This document shows, one piece after another, positions 1-7,088 of a DNA stretch of 12,329 nucleotides. This stretch comes from Rhodospirillaceae bacterium (GTDB taxonomy: Bacteria; Pseudomonadota; Alphaproteobacteria; Dongiales; Dongiaceae). The notes under the pieces were generated by a model that searched no databases, was not told the DNA's origin, and saw nothing but the letters and a program-made list of their open reading frames with translations. Position numbers and translations under genes: made by a program. The stretch covers positions 1 through 12,329 of the forward strand of contig JAEUKU010000081.1 in the NCBI GenBank assembly GCA_016794075.1, written 5' to 3'. Every line of letters starts with the position of its first letter. The stretch's first letter is position 1.

Positions 1-267
1 CTTGTCGTAGAGCAGGCCGCGGATGGCCCGCAGCAGGTCGATATCCTCCGGCCGGTAATAGCGCCGGCCGCCGCCCCGCTTCAGGGGGCGGATCTGGGCG
101 AACTTGGTCTCCCAGAAGCGCAGGACGTGCTGCGGCACCTCGAGCTCGTCGGCGACCTCGGAAATGGTGCGGAAGGCGTCGGCCGATTTCTCGACCCGGC
201 GCGCGCGCGCGGTTGCCTGGGGGGCGGCCTCGGCCTCGTTCTGGATGACTTGCTTCGCACCACTCAT
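1..267 (-). CDS. MerR-family transcriptional regulator, N-terminal part
   Basis: This is the first 89 codons of a DNA-binding regulator; the gene continues past the left edge. After a variable, charged leader of about 30 residues comes a MerR-type winged helix-turn-helix: FRTISEVADEL at 32-42, the RFWE turn at 50-53, and a basic wing RGGGRRYYRPED at 64-75. The ATG overlaps the ihfA stop codon in an ATGA (264-267), so the two genes are almost certainly co-transcribed and translationally coupled. A MerR gene directly after ihfA is a recurrent alphaproteobacterial arrangement. The effector-binding or dimerisation part lies outside the window, so ligand and targets cannot be stated. Family assignment is firm; function is unknown. 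Confidence 0.9.
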   Translation of the reverse strand, partial: MSGAKQVIQNEAEAAPQATARARRVEKSADAFRTISEVADELEVPQHVLRFWETKFAQIRPLKRGGGRRYYRPEDIDLLRAIRGLLYDK

Positions 268-566
268 GATGCGCTGCCCTTGTTCACGCGGTCCTTGAGG
301 ACGTGCGAGGCGCGGAAGACGAGCACGCGGCGCGGCTTGATCGGCACCTCTTCGCCCGTCTTCGGATTGCGGCCGATTCGCTCGCCCTTCATGCGGACCA
401 GGAACGAGCCGAAGGAGGAAATCTTGACGCTCTCGCCGCGGGTCAGCGCGGCGGAAATCTCCTCGAGCACGGTGTCGACCAGCTCGGCCGATTCGTTCCG
501 CGACAAACCGACTTCCTGGTAGACCGATTCGCTGAGATCCGCGCGGGTGATCGTTTTTCCGGTCAT
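264..566 (-). CDS. ihfA: Integration host factor subunit alpha
   Basis: The 100-residue protein is full length for IhfA, a nucleoid protein that pairs with IhfB, bends DNA sharply and assists recombination, replication and transcription. It shows the HU/IHF fold in order: an N-terminal helical dimerisation part (TITRADLSESVY, about 5-16), the KISSFGSF turn (48-55) and the DNA-binding arm RNPKTGEEV (66-74), whose proline 68 is the intercalating residue of the family. The alpha rather than beta assignment rests on overall similarity and on the neighbours fabH and merR. The ATG at 566 has an AGGGGGA ribosome site 8 bases upstream (575-581). Its 3' end overlaps merR by 4 bases. The 162-base gap to fabH holds a likely own promoter with an IHF consensus site. 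Confidence 0.96.
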   Translation of the reverse strand: MTGKTITRADLSESVYQEVGLSRNESAELVDTVLEEISAALTRGESVKISSFGSFLVRMKGERIGRNPKTGEEVPIKPRRVLVFRASHVLKDRVNKGSAS

Positions 567-641
567 GCGCCTCGTCCCCCTGGTGCTTCACCACGCCATC
601 GCGCTGCGCGGCCGCGAGTCTTTCGTGACAGGTTCGAAACA

Positions 642-670
642 ACCCTAACGAGTCACGCTAAATCAGTCAA
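642..670 (-). promoter_or_regulatory. Predicted sigma-70 type promoter of ihfA
   Basis: On the minus strand a -35 box TTGACT (665-670) is followed by a 17-base spacer and a -10 box TAGGGT (642-647), about 75 bases before the ihfA start. The -35 and the spacing are near ideal; the -10 matches less well. Its position between fabH and ihfA would let ihfA-merR be transcribed separately from plsX-fabH. Read by eye only. Confidence 0.5.
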
Positions 671-673
671 TTA
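661..673 (+). promoter_or_regulatory. IHF-binding consensus overlapping the ihfA promoter
   Basis: The 13 bases AATCAGTCAATTA match the IHF consensus WATCARNNNNTTR at every defined position. The site covers the -35 box (665-670) of the predicted ihfA promoter. In enterobacteria IHF represses its own genes, so self-repression is a natural inference here. The match is seen directly; binding is not. Confidence 0.5.
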
Positions 674-728
674 AGGAACGATCTTAAGACGCGGGCCGGT
701 GGGCGCGCCGAGTCCTATGGTAAACGCC

Positions 729-1700
729 TTACCACCGCACCAATGCGGAGCCCCAGGTGAAGCCGCCGCCCATCGCCTCCATCAGCACCAGATGGCCGCG
801 CTGGATGCGCCCGTCATTCACCGCTTCGGCCAGCGCCAGCGGGATCGATGCGGCCGAGGTGTTGGCATGGCGGTCGACGGTGATGACCGCGCGATCCTCG
901 GTCAGCTTCAGGCGATGGCCCATGCTGTCGATGATGCGGCGGTTCGCCTGGTGCGGCACCAGCCAGTCGACCTCGTCGGCGCCGATGTGGTTGGCGTGCA
1001 GCGCCACGTCGATCGCGGCGGCGAGGTTGACCACGGCGTGGCGGAAGACCTCGCGGCCGTCCATCTTCACGTGTCCGGTGGTCTGCGTCGCCGAGGGACC
1101 GCCGTCGACATAGAGCCGCTCGTAATGGGCGCCGTCGGAGAACAAATGCGTCGACAGGATGCCCTGGTCGAACTTGTCGCCCTTGCCCTCGCCCGCCTCC
1201 AATATGACCGCGCCGGCGCCGTCGCCGAACAGCACGCAGGTGTTGCGGTCGGTCCAGTCGAGGATGCGGGAGAAGGTCTCGGCGCCGATCACCAGGGCCC
1301 GTTTCACCTGGCCCAGGCGGATGAAATTGTCCGCCGTCGCCAGGGCAAAGACGAAGCCCGAGCAGACCGCCTGCACGTCCATGGCGAAGCCCTTGGCGCC
1401 CAGTCGGTGCTGGAGCTTGGTCGCGGTCGCCGGGAAGGTATGGTCCGGGGTGCAGGTGCCGAGGATGATGCAGTCGATATCGGCGCCCTTGAGGCCGGCA
1501 TTGGCCAGCGCCTGGTTGGCGGCGGCGAGCGCCAGATCGGAGGTCAGCTCGCCCTCGGCGGCGATGTGGCGCTGGCGGATGCCGGTGCGCTGGCGGATCC
1601 ATTCGTCGCTGGTGTCGAGGGTCTTGGCGAGCTCGTCATTGGTGACGATGCGGGCGGGCAGATAGGACCCCGCGCTCAGGACTCGAGACCGTGTGACCAT
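729..1700 (-). CDS. fabH: Beta-ketoacyl-ACP synthase III
   Basis: FabH condenses acetyl-CoA with malonyl-ACP to start type II fatty acid synthesis in the cytoplasm. The 323-residue protein is full length, with the complete catalytic triad: Cys113 in AVCSGF, His250 in PHQANRR and Asn280 in HANTSAAS. The N-terminal SDEWIRQRTGIRQR (31-44) and the C-terminal GGGFTWGSAL (311-320) are typical of the family. The ATG at 1700 lies only 12 bases after the plsX stop, with AGGGT about 10 bases upstream, so it is in one operon with plsX. Function is certain; chain-length preference (acetyl or branched primers) cannot be read from sequence. Confidence 0.97.
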   Translation of the reverse strand: MVTRSRVLSAGSYLPARIVTNDELAKTLDTSDEWIRQRTGIRQRHIAAEGELTSDLALAAANQALANAGLKGADIDCIILGTCTPDHTFPATATKLQHRLGAKGFAMDVQAVCSGFVFALATADNFIRLGQVKRALVIGAETFSRILDWTDRNTCVLFGDGAGAVILEAGEGKGDKFDQGILSTHLFSDGAHYERLYVDGGPSATQTTGHVKMDGREVFRHAVVNLAAAIDVALHANHIGADEVDWLVPHQANRRIIDSMGHRLKLTEDRAVITVDRHANTSAASIPLALAEAVNDGRIQRGHLVLMEAMGGGFTWGSALVRW

Positions 1701-1712
1701 TGATGGCTGACC

Positions 1713-2762
1713 CTATAGCGACGCCGCGATTTCCGATGCGCCGGGCGTCGCCATCACCTGCGCGAAATCCTGTTTCATCTTCTCGATCGCCCCGTTGGCG
1801 ACCATGTCCACCGCGACACCGATGGCGTTGGCGAAGCCGAACGCATCCGTGCCGCCGTGGCTCTTCACGCAGATCCCGTTGAGCCCCATGAAGATGGCAC
1901 CGTTATAGCGCCTGGGATCGACGCGCGCACGCAAAGCGTTCAAGGCCGGCCGCGCCAGGAGGTAGCCGAGGCCGGCCAGCCACGAGCTCTTGAAGCTCTG
2001 GCGCAGGAAGGTGCCGTAGAGCTTCACCGTGCCCTCGATGGTCTTCAGCGCGATGTTGCCGGTGAAGCCGTCGGTCACCACCACGTCGACGGTGCCGCGG
2101 GCGATATCGTCGCCCTCGATGAAGCCGTGGAAGGTGCCGGGCAATTGCGCCTCCCGCAGGATCTGCGCGGCGACGCGCACCTCCTCGTGGCCCTTCTGCT
2201 CCTCGATGCCGACATTGAGCAGGCCGGTGGTCGGTTCGCGCACACCCAGCACGGTGCGGGCGAACACGTTGCCCATCACCGCGAACTGCACCAGGTTGCT
2301 GGCGTCGCATTGCACGTTGGCGCCGAGGTCGAGCATCACGCTCTCTGAGCGGATCGTGGGAAAGAACGAGGCGATGGCCGGCCGGTCGATTCCGGGCAAT
2401 GTCTTCAGCACGAATTTCGCCATGGCCATCAGCGCGCCGGTATTGCCGGCGGAAACGATCGCCGCCGCCTCTCCCTTCTGCACCGCGTCGATGGCGAGGC
2501 GCATGGACGAGCCGCGGCCGGCGCGCAGCGCCTGGCTCGGTTTGTCGTCCATCTTCACCTCGGTCTCGGCGTGGCGGATGGTGCTGACGGCCTTCAGCGC
2601 CGGCAACTTGTCGATCATCGGCGCGATGCGGGTCTCGTCGCCGAAGAATAGAAAATGAACTTCGGGAAAGCGCTGGCGCGCGATGTCGGCGCCCCGGATG
2701 ACCATCTCCGGGGCGTTGTCTCCGCCCATCGCGTCAAGAGAGATAGCCAGGCTGGCGCTCAC
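1713..2762 (-). CDS. plsX: Phosphate acyltransferase PlsX
   Basis: PlsX converts acyl-ACP and phosphate into acyl-phosphate, the acyl donor for PlsY at the first step of membrane phospholipid synthesis; it acts at the inner face of the membrane. The 349-residue protein is full length and carries the family marks SLDAMGGDNAP (8-18) near the start, SAGNTGALMA in the middle and VVTDGFTGNIALK further on. The start is a GTG at 2762, chosen because a very good ribosome site AAGGAG (2770-2775) lies 7 bases upstream and no better in-frame ATG exists. It sits 46 bases after rpmF and 12 bases before fabH, the common rpmF-plsX-fabH order. Confidence 0.97.
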   Translation of the reverse strand: MSASLAISLDAMGGDNAPEMVIRGADIARQRFPEVHFLFFGDETRIAPMIDKLPALKAVSTIRHAETEVKMDDKPSQALRAGRGSSMRLAIDAVQKGEAAAIVSAGNTGALMAMAKFVLKTLPGIDRPAIASFFPTIRSESVMLDLGANVQCDASNLVQFAVMGNVFARTVLGVREPTTGLLNVGIEEQKGHEEVRVAAQILREAQLPGTFHGFIEGDDIARGTVDVVVTDGFTGNIALKTIEGTVKLYGTFLRQSFKSSWLAGLGYLLARPALNALRARVDPRRYNGAIFMGLNGICVKSHGGTDAFGFANAIGVAVDMVANGAIEKMKQDFAQVMATPGASEIAASL

Positions 2763-2808
2763 ACCCCATCTCCTTCCCGGCTACCGAGCAAAGTCGGTGG
2801 CCGCGCGC

Positions 2809-2991
2809 TTAGGAGGCGCTGGTCGCCGCGACTTCCCGGCCGTCATAGTGGCCGCAGGCACCGCACACGTGATGCGGGCGCTTCAACTCGCCGCAATTCG
2901 GGCATTCACCCGACTTCTGCACCTTCAGCGCGTGGTGGGCGCGGCGCATGCCCTGGCGCGAGCTGGATACCTTCTTTTTGGGAACTGCCAT
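2809..2991 (-). CDS. rpmF: 50S ribosomal protein L32
   Basis: This 60-residue protein is L32 of the large ribosomal subunit. It begins MAVPKKKVSSSRQGMRRAHH, the classic L32 start, and keeps four cysteines (30, 33, 43, 46) in two CxxC pairs, so it is the zinc-binding form rather than the cysteine-free paralogue. It leads the plsX-fabH genes, which ties ribosome supply to lipid synthesis. The 117-base stretch upstream holds a likely promoter and a terminator-like hairpin only about 20 bases before the start codon. The ribosome site is weak (GGA about 3 bases before the ATG). Confidence 0.97.
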   Translation of the reverse strand: MAVPKKKVSSSRQGMRRAHHALKVQKSGECPNCGELKRPHHVCGACGHYDGREVAATSAS

Positions 2992-3007
2992 GGTCCGATC
3001 TCACTGC

Positions 3008-3033
3008 AAAAATAAAGGCAGCCAAGCGCTGCC
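3008..3033 (-). terminator. Terminator-like hairpin in the rpmF leader
   Basis: Read on the minus strand, GGCAGC (3028-3033), a 5-base loop and GCTGCC (3017-3022) form a 6-bp stem followed by the T-rich tract TTTATTTTT (3008-3016), the layout of an intrinsic terminator. It is about 75 bases after the YceD gene, so it may end that transcript, but it is also just 17 bases before the rpmF start codon, so it could act as an attenuator. Confidence 0.55.
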
Positions 3034-3046
3034 AAGGATTGGCGGG

Positions 3047-3075
3047 TTATTAGCCAAAATCGCCCTCCAGCGCAA
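3047..3075 (-). promoter_or_regulatory. Predicted promoter of rpmF-plsX-fabH
   Basis: On the minus strand TTGCGC (3070-3075), a 17-base spacer and TAATAA (3047-3052) form a plausible sigma-70 type promoter. Transcription would begin near 3040, just before the hairpin at 3017-3033, giving a leader of about 50 bases. The -10 is good and the -35 moderate. Confidence 0.4.
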
Positions 3076-3108
3076 GCCGCGTGTCAGGCCAGGGGTGCCA
3101 GGGCGGCC

Positions 3109-3663
3109 TCAACTCCCATCCCCACCCTTCCGTAATTTGTCCAATCCGGCAAAAGGCTTAACCTTTTCCGCCGGGGTGGGCTCGGGGGCCGGCTCGGCGA
3201 CCCATTCGGCCGGGATTTCCGCCCCCGGTCGGCGCGGATAGGGATCGATGGCCAGGCCGAGCTGCTCCGCGGCCACCTCGCCCAGGTCGATCTCCGGGCC
3301 GTCCAAGGGTTCCGGGGCGTCCGCCGCCTCGAGGTCCAGGTCCAGTTCCGCTTCGTCGCGGTGATGGCCTTCGAGGAAATCGACCTCGAAGGCCTCGGCG
3401 ATTTCCGCCGGCACCGGATCGAGGGTCACGACGCAGGCCTGGACCAGGCTCGCCGCCAGCTGTCCCCGCACCCGGATCAGATCCTTGCGCAGGCGGCGCA
3501 GGGTGAAACTGGCGGTGAACCGGTCCAGGCTGAGCAGGCCGAAGCGCGCCGCCAACGCCGCAAGCTCCGCCGGCTCGGCGGCGATCTCGACCCGCGACGG
3601 CGCCGACGCGATGCGATCGACCGCCACCGGGCGGGAGAACTCGACCGGCTCAGCGGGCTGCAT
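3109..3663 (-). CDS. YceD-like DUF177 protein
   Basis: This 184-residue cytoplasmic protein belongs to the DUF177/YceD family, which often precedes rpmF and has been linked to 23S rRNA or large-subunit maturation. Family marks are the central QACVVTLDPVPAEI segment (about 74-87) with its single cysteine, the acidic EPLDGPEIDLGEVAAEQLGL stretch, DPYPRRPGAEIP (about 139-150) and a C-terminal PFAGLDKLRKG tail. The ATG at 3663 lies inside the end of the upstream chaperone gene (14-base overlap), so the two are probably translated together. Family is clear; the biochemical role is not known for this protein. Confidence 0.88.
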   Translation of the reverse strand: MQPAEPVEFSRPVAVDRIASAPSRVEIAAEPAELAALAARFGLLSLDRFTASFTLRRLRKDLIRVRGQLAASLVQACVVTLDPVPAEIAEAFEVDFLEGHHRDEAELDLDLEAADAPEPLDGPEIDLGEVAAEQLGLAIDPYPRRPGAEIPAEWVAEPAPEPTPAEKVKPFAGLDKLRKGGDGS

Positions 3664-4240
3664 CGGGCTTCTCCTCCTGCACGGGCGTCACCCGCGGCGG
3701 CGGCGGAAAACGCACCTCGCCGGCGATCAACTCCGCCAGATCGGCCTTGGCCAGGTTTGCCCGCAAGCTGCGCAGATAGGTTGCCATCGCCGCGACCTGC
3801 CCCGGCTGCGGCGTGACCGTGCCGTAGACATTGCGCGCGACCGCGGCGCGCAGCGGCTCCTCGCCCGCGGTCTCGATCGATTCCAGGGCGCGGTCATAGA
3901 CATCGATGCGGCCCTTCAGCGCCTCGGTCATGACCTTGATCCGCCGGCCGACGCCGAGATCGGCCGCGCCCAGCTCGCGCAGCGCCCCATCGAGATCGAC
4001 GAACATGGCGTCATAGAGCGCCTGGGCCAGCTGCTCCGCCGCCGCGCCCTGGCCGCGCAGCCGGTGAAACAGCGCATGGGCATGGGCGCAGAGCATCTCG
4101 AAGCGGCCATCAACCGAATCCGGGACCCCGAGGTGCGCATAGAAGTCCGCCAGGCGCGCCTGCGCGGCGACGGCCCGGTACAGCCGGCCGGCCTCGTCCC
4201 GCATTGGCGCCGCGCTGAATAATCTCTTTAGAAACAACAC
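3650..4240 (-). CDS. Ubiquinol-cytochrome c chaperone (CBP3/UQCC1 family)
   Basis: The 196-residue protein matches the ubiquinol-cytochrome c chaperone family, relatives of mitochondrial Cbp3/UQCC1 that help assemble cytochrome b into the bc1 complex. Marks are LYRAVAAQAR (20-29), GVPDSVDGRFEML (38-50), and the later ALYDAMFVDLDGALRELG and MTEALKGRIDVYDRAL segments. The start is taken at a GTG (4240) because the family typically begins with a short FLKRLF-type leader right there and a CGAGG ribosome site lies 9 bases upstream. The frame stays open for 76 more codons upstream, but that part does not resemble the family and runs into the bamE leader. It overlaps the YceD gene by 14 bases. Confidence 0.88.
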   Translation of the reverse strand: MLFLKRLFSAAPMRDEAGRLYRAVAAQARLADFYAHLGVPDSVDGRFEMLCAHAHALFHRLRGQGAAAEQLAQALYDAMFVDLDGALRELGAADLGVGRRIKVMTEALKGRIDVYDRALESIETAGEEPLRAAVARNVYGTVTPQPGQVAAMATYLRSLRANLAKADLAELIAGEVRFPPPPRVTPVQEEKPDAAR

Positions 4241-4270
4241 GCTATCGTGCCTCGACTGATCTCGATCGGC

Positions 4271-4300
4271 TTGACAGATTGCGGACCGGAGTGCCATGGT
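4271..4300 (+). promoter_or_regulatory. Possible bamE promoter with inverted repeat
   Basis: A perfect -35 box TTGACA (4271-4276) is followed after 18 bases by a poor -10 CATGGT (4295-4300). A 6-bp inverted repeat CGGACC/GGTCCG (4282-4287 and 4298-4303) straddles the -10. A second candidate -10, CATAAT at 4330-4335, has no decent -35. The 192-base gap between the chaperone and bamE must hold two divergent promoters, but neither is convincing. Confidence 0.3.
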
Positions 4301-4432
4301 CCGGCGCGACGGGCCGACGTTTCCTGGGGCATAATGCCAGCGGGCGGCCAGATCAAGGGCCGGGCGATGCGCTGCTGCAGCGGCACTGCCGGACGGCCGC
4401 CAAATCTCTTGCGTTCCTGGGGGCGCGTTTCG

Positions 4433-4912
4433 ATGGCGAAGCTTTCCATCCGACGTCAGCGGCTGCACCGGCTGCTCAGCGCGACCCTCGCGCTCGGCCT
4501 TCTCGGCGGCACCGCGGCCTGCACCCCGCGCATCGACCAGCGCGGCAACAAGCCCGACGAGGACCAGGTGGTCCAGATCAATCCCGGCGTCGATGACAAG
4601 ATCCGGGTGGCTGAGCTGATCGGCACGCCGTCGACCATCTCGACCTTCGACGACCGGACTTGGTACTACATCTCCAAGCGCACCGAGACGATCGGCTTCC
4701 TCGATCCGCAGGTGACCGACCAGCAGGTTCTGGCGGTGACCTTCGACGCGGACGGGATCGTCGACAGCATGCGCCTCTATGGCCAGGAAGACGGCCGCAC
4801 CATCGCCTATGTCGATCGCGTGACGCCGACCGAAGGCAAGGACCTGACGGTGATCCAGCAGCTCTTCGGCAATCTCGGCCGCTTCAATCCCGAAGGCGAC
4901 GACGCCAACTAG
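4433..4912 (+). CDS. bamE: Outer membrane protein assembly factor BamE (SmpA/OmlA lipoprotein)
   Basis: BamE is a small outer-membrane lipoprotein that stabilises the BAM complex, which folds beta-barrel proteins. The 159-residue product starts with a basic end and a hydrophobic signal (about 11-29) ending in a lipobox-like TAAC with the lipidated Cys30. CTPRIDQRGN follows directly, as in alphaproteobacterial homologues. The SmpA/OmlA fold covers about 45-120, with the marks INPGVDDKIRVAELIGTPST and TWYYISKR. The ATG at 4433 is chosen because the lipoprotein signal begins there; the frame is open further upstream but that part is not signal-like. The lipobox has Thr rather than Leu at -3, slightly unusual. 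Transcription ends at the strong hairpin 30 bases later. Confidence 0.92.
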   Translation: MAKLSIRRQRLHRLLSATLALGLLGGTAACTPRIDQRGNKPDEDQVVQINPGVDDKIRVAELIGTPSTISTFDDRTWYYISKRTETIGFLDPQVTDQQVLAVTFDADGIVDSMRLYGQEDGRTIAYVDRVTPTEGKDLTVIQQLFGNLGRFNPEGDDAN

Positions 4913-4941
4913 AGCCGGCGCCGGAACCGCGCAGGAACAAA

Positions 4942-4971
4942 AAAACCCCCGGCCGTTGGGCCGGGGGTTTT
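4942..4971. terminator. Two-way intrinsic terminator between bamE and hppA
   Basis: Arms 4942-4954 and 4959-4971 form a perfect 13-bp stem (AAAACCCCCGGCC and its complement) around the 4-base loop GTTG. A-tract and T-tract flank it, so it works as an intrinsic terminator on either strand. It lies 30 bases after bamE and 21 bases after hppA, which converge on it. Confidence 0.95.
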
Positions 4972-4991
4972 GTGTCAGCGTCGACGGACGC

Positions 4992-7085
4992 TTACGCCGC
5001 GAGCGCCGCCAGCAGCAGCAACGCGACGATGTTGGTGATCTTGATCATCGGGTTGACCGCCGGGCCGGCGGTGTCCTTGTAGGGATCGCCGACGGTATCG
5101 CCGGTCACCGCGGCCTTGTGGGCCTCGGAACCCTTGCCGCCGTGATGGCCTTCCTCGATCAGCTTCTTGGCGTTGTCCCAGGCGCCGCCGCCCGACGTCA
5201 TCTGGATGGCGACGAACAGGCCGGTGACGATGGTGCCGAGCAGCATCGCGCCCAGCGCCGTGAAGGCTTCCGCCTGGCCGGCGGCGAGCGCGACGACGAC
5301 GTAGAGCAGGACCGGCGCCAGGATCGGCAGCAGCGACGGCAGGATCATCTCCTTGATCGCGGCGGTGGTCAGCATGGCGACAGCGCGGCCGTATTCCGGC
5401 TTGGCGGTGCCTTCCATGATGCCCTTGATCTCCTTGAACTGGCGACGGACCTCGATCACCACGGCGCCGGCCGCGCGGCCGACCGCCATCATGCCCAAGG
5501 CGCCGAACAGGAACGGCAAGGCGCCGCCGATGAACAGGCCGACGACGACATACGGGTTGTTCAGCTGGAACGAGATGCTGCCGCTAAGGTCCGGGAAGTA
5601 GTGCTTCAAATCCTCGGTATAGGCCGCGAACAGCACCAGCGCGGCGAGCGCCGCCGAGCCGATGGCATAGCCCTTGGTCACCGCCTTGGTGGTGTTGCCG
5701 ACGGCGTCGAGCGCGTCGGTCACCTTGCGGACGTCCTTGGGCAGGCCCGACATCTCGGCAATGCCGCCGGCATTGTCGGTCACCGGGCCGTAAGCATCGA
5801 GCGCCACGATGATGCCGGCCAGCGACAACATGCTGGTGGCCGCGATGGCGATGCCGTAGAGGCCGGCCAGGGTGTAGGCCGCGATGATGGCGACGCAGAT
5901 CACCACCACCGGCAGCGCGGTCGCTTCCATCGAGACCGCGAGGCCCTGGATGATGTTGGTGCCGTGGCCGGTGGTCGAGGCCTGGGCCACGCTCTTCACC
6001 GGGCGATAGGCGGTGGACGTGTAGTATTCGGTGATCCACACCAGCAGGCCGGTGACGGCGAGGCCGAGCACCGAGCACCAGAACAGGCTGCCGCCGGTCA
6101 AGGTCACATTGCTGCCGGTGAACACGGCGTCGAACCCGATGAACCAGTGGGTGATGACGGCGGTGCCGGCAATCGAGAACACGCCGGTGGCGATCAGGCC
6201 CTTGTAGAGCGCGCCCATGATGTTCTGGCTGGCGCCGAGGCGCACGAAGAACATGCCGAGGACCGAGGCCACCACGCCGACCCCGCAGAGCAGCAGCGGA
6301 TAGAGCATCAGCTGCTCCTGCTGCAGCACGTCAGCGAAGAAGATCGAGCCCAGGAGCATGGTCGCCACCACGGTGACGGCGAAGGTCTCGAACAAATCGG
6401 CGGCCATGCCGGCGCAGTCGCCGACATTATCGCCCACGTTATCGGCGATCACCGCCGGGTTGCGCGGATCATCTTCCGGGATGCCGGCTTCGACCTTGCC
6501 CACCAGGTCGGCGCCGACATCGGCGCCCTTGGTGAAGATGCCGCCGCCGAGGCGGGCGAAGATGGAGATCAGCGAGGCACCGAAGGAAAGGCCGACCAGG
6601 GCTTCCAGCATGGCGCGCATCTCGACGCCTGCGCTGCGCAGGAACAGGTAGTAGCCGACCACGCCGAGCAGGCCGAGGCCGACCACCAGCAGGCCGGTGA
6701 TGGCGCCGGACTTGGCGGCAATTGCCAGCGACTTGTCCATGCCGTGCCGCGCTGCTTCGGCCGTGCGCACGTTGGCGCGGACCGACACGTTCATGCCGAT
6801 ATAGCCGGTGACGCCGGAGAGGATGGCGCCGATCACGAAGCCGAGGGCAGAGAGCTTGGACAGGGCGAAGAACAGGATCACCGCGACCACGATGCCGACG
6901 ATGGCGATCATGGTGTACTGCTTGTTCAGATAGGCCTTGGCACCTTCCTGAATGGCGGCGGCGATCTCCTGCATGCGCTCGTTGCCGGCCGAGTTGGCCA
7001 GCACGGATTTGGTCGCCCAGGCTCCGTACAGCAGCGCGATGACGCCGCTGATGATCACGAGCCAGTAGAATAAGGTCTGGTCCAT
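4992..7085 (-). CDS. hppA: K+-independent H+-translocating inorganic pyrophosphatase
   Basis: This integral membrane enzyme couples pyrophosphate hydrolysis to proton transport. The 697-residue protein is full length, with about 16 hydrophobic segments. The pyrophosphate site is complete: GADLVGKVE (191-199), EDDPRNP (204-210) and the acidic DNVGDNVGD (215-223), plus the second acidic site DAYGPVTDNAGG (430-441). Lys467 in GNTTKA marks the potassium-independent subclass; potassium-dependent pumps have Ala there. The gene stands alone, with its own predicted promoter and terminator. The ATG at 7085 has only a weak ribosome site (GGGG about 14 bases upstream), and a 15-codon reading frame ends two codons before it. 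Confidence 0.97.
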   Translation of the reverse strand: MDQTLFYWLVIISGVIALLYGAWATKSVLANSAGNERMQEIAAAIQEGAKAYLNKQYTMIAIVGIVVAVILFFALSKLSALGFVIGAILSGVTGYIGMNVSVRANVRTAEAARHGMDKSLAIAAKSGAITGLLVVGLGLLGVVGYYLFLRSAGVEMRAMLEALVGLSFGASLISIFARLGGGIFTKGADVGADLVGKVEAGIPEDDPRNPAVIADNVGDNVGDCAGMAADLFETFAVTVVATMLLGSIFFADVLQQEQLMLYPLLLCGVGVVASVLGMFFVRLGASQNIMGALYKGLIATGVFSIAGTAVITHWFIGFDAVFTGSNVTLTGGSLFWCSVLGLAVTGLLVWITEYYTSTAYRPVKSVAQASTTGHGTNIIQGLAVSMEATALPVVVICVAIIAAYTLAGLYGIAIAATSMLSLAGIIVALDAYGPVTDNAGGIAEMSGLPKDVRKVTDALDAVGNTTKAVTKGYAIGSAALAALVLFAAYTEDLKHYFPDLSGSISFQLNNPYVVVGLFIGGALPFLFGALGMMAVGRAAGAVVIEVRRQFKEIKGIMEGTAKPEYGRAVAMLTTAAIKEMILPSLLPILAPVLLYVVVALAAGQAEAFTALGAMLLGTIVTGLFVAIQMTSGGGAWDNAKKLIEEGHHGGKGSEAHKAAVTGDTVGDPYKDTAGPAVNPMIKITNIVALLLLAALAA

Positions 7086-7088
7086 TTT

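Noticed and set aside
718..734. Hairpin TGGTAA/TTACCA across the fabH stop codon as a terminator
   Set aside because: The stem has only 6 bp with few G:C pairs and no T-tract; too weak to call.
699..1703. A 334-codon open frame on the plus strand opposite fabH
   Set aside because: Composition is shadow-like and no family is recognisable; it mirrors a certain gene.
4247..4432. Upstream extension of the bamE frame by 62 codons
   Set aside because: It would bury the lipoprotein signal inside the protein; the ATG at 4433 starts exactly at the basic signal end.
4241..4468. Upstream extension of the bc1 chaperone frame by 76 codons
   Set aside because: The extra residues do not look like the family or like a signal peptide, and the region is needed for divergent promoters. 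The GTG at 4240 with its ribosome site is a better start.
4956..7073. A 705-codon open frame on the plus strand opposite hppA
   Set aside because: Its product is a low-complexity mix of His, Asp, Gln, Gly, Ala and Arg, as expected from the complement of GC-rich codons. hppA on the other strand is a full, certain gene.
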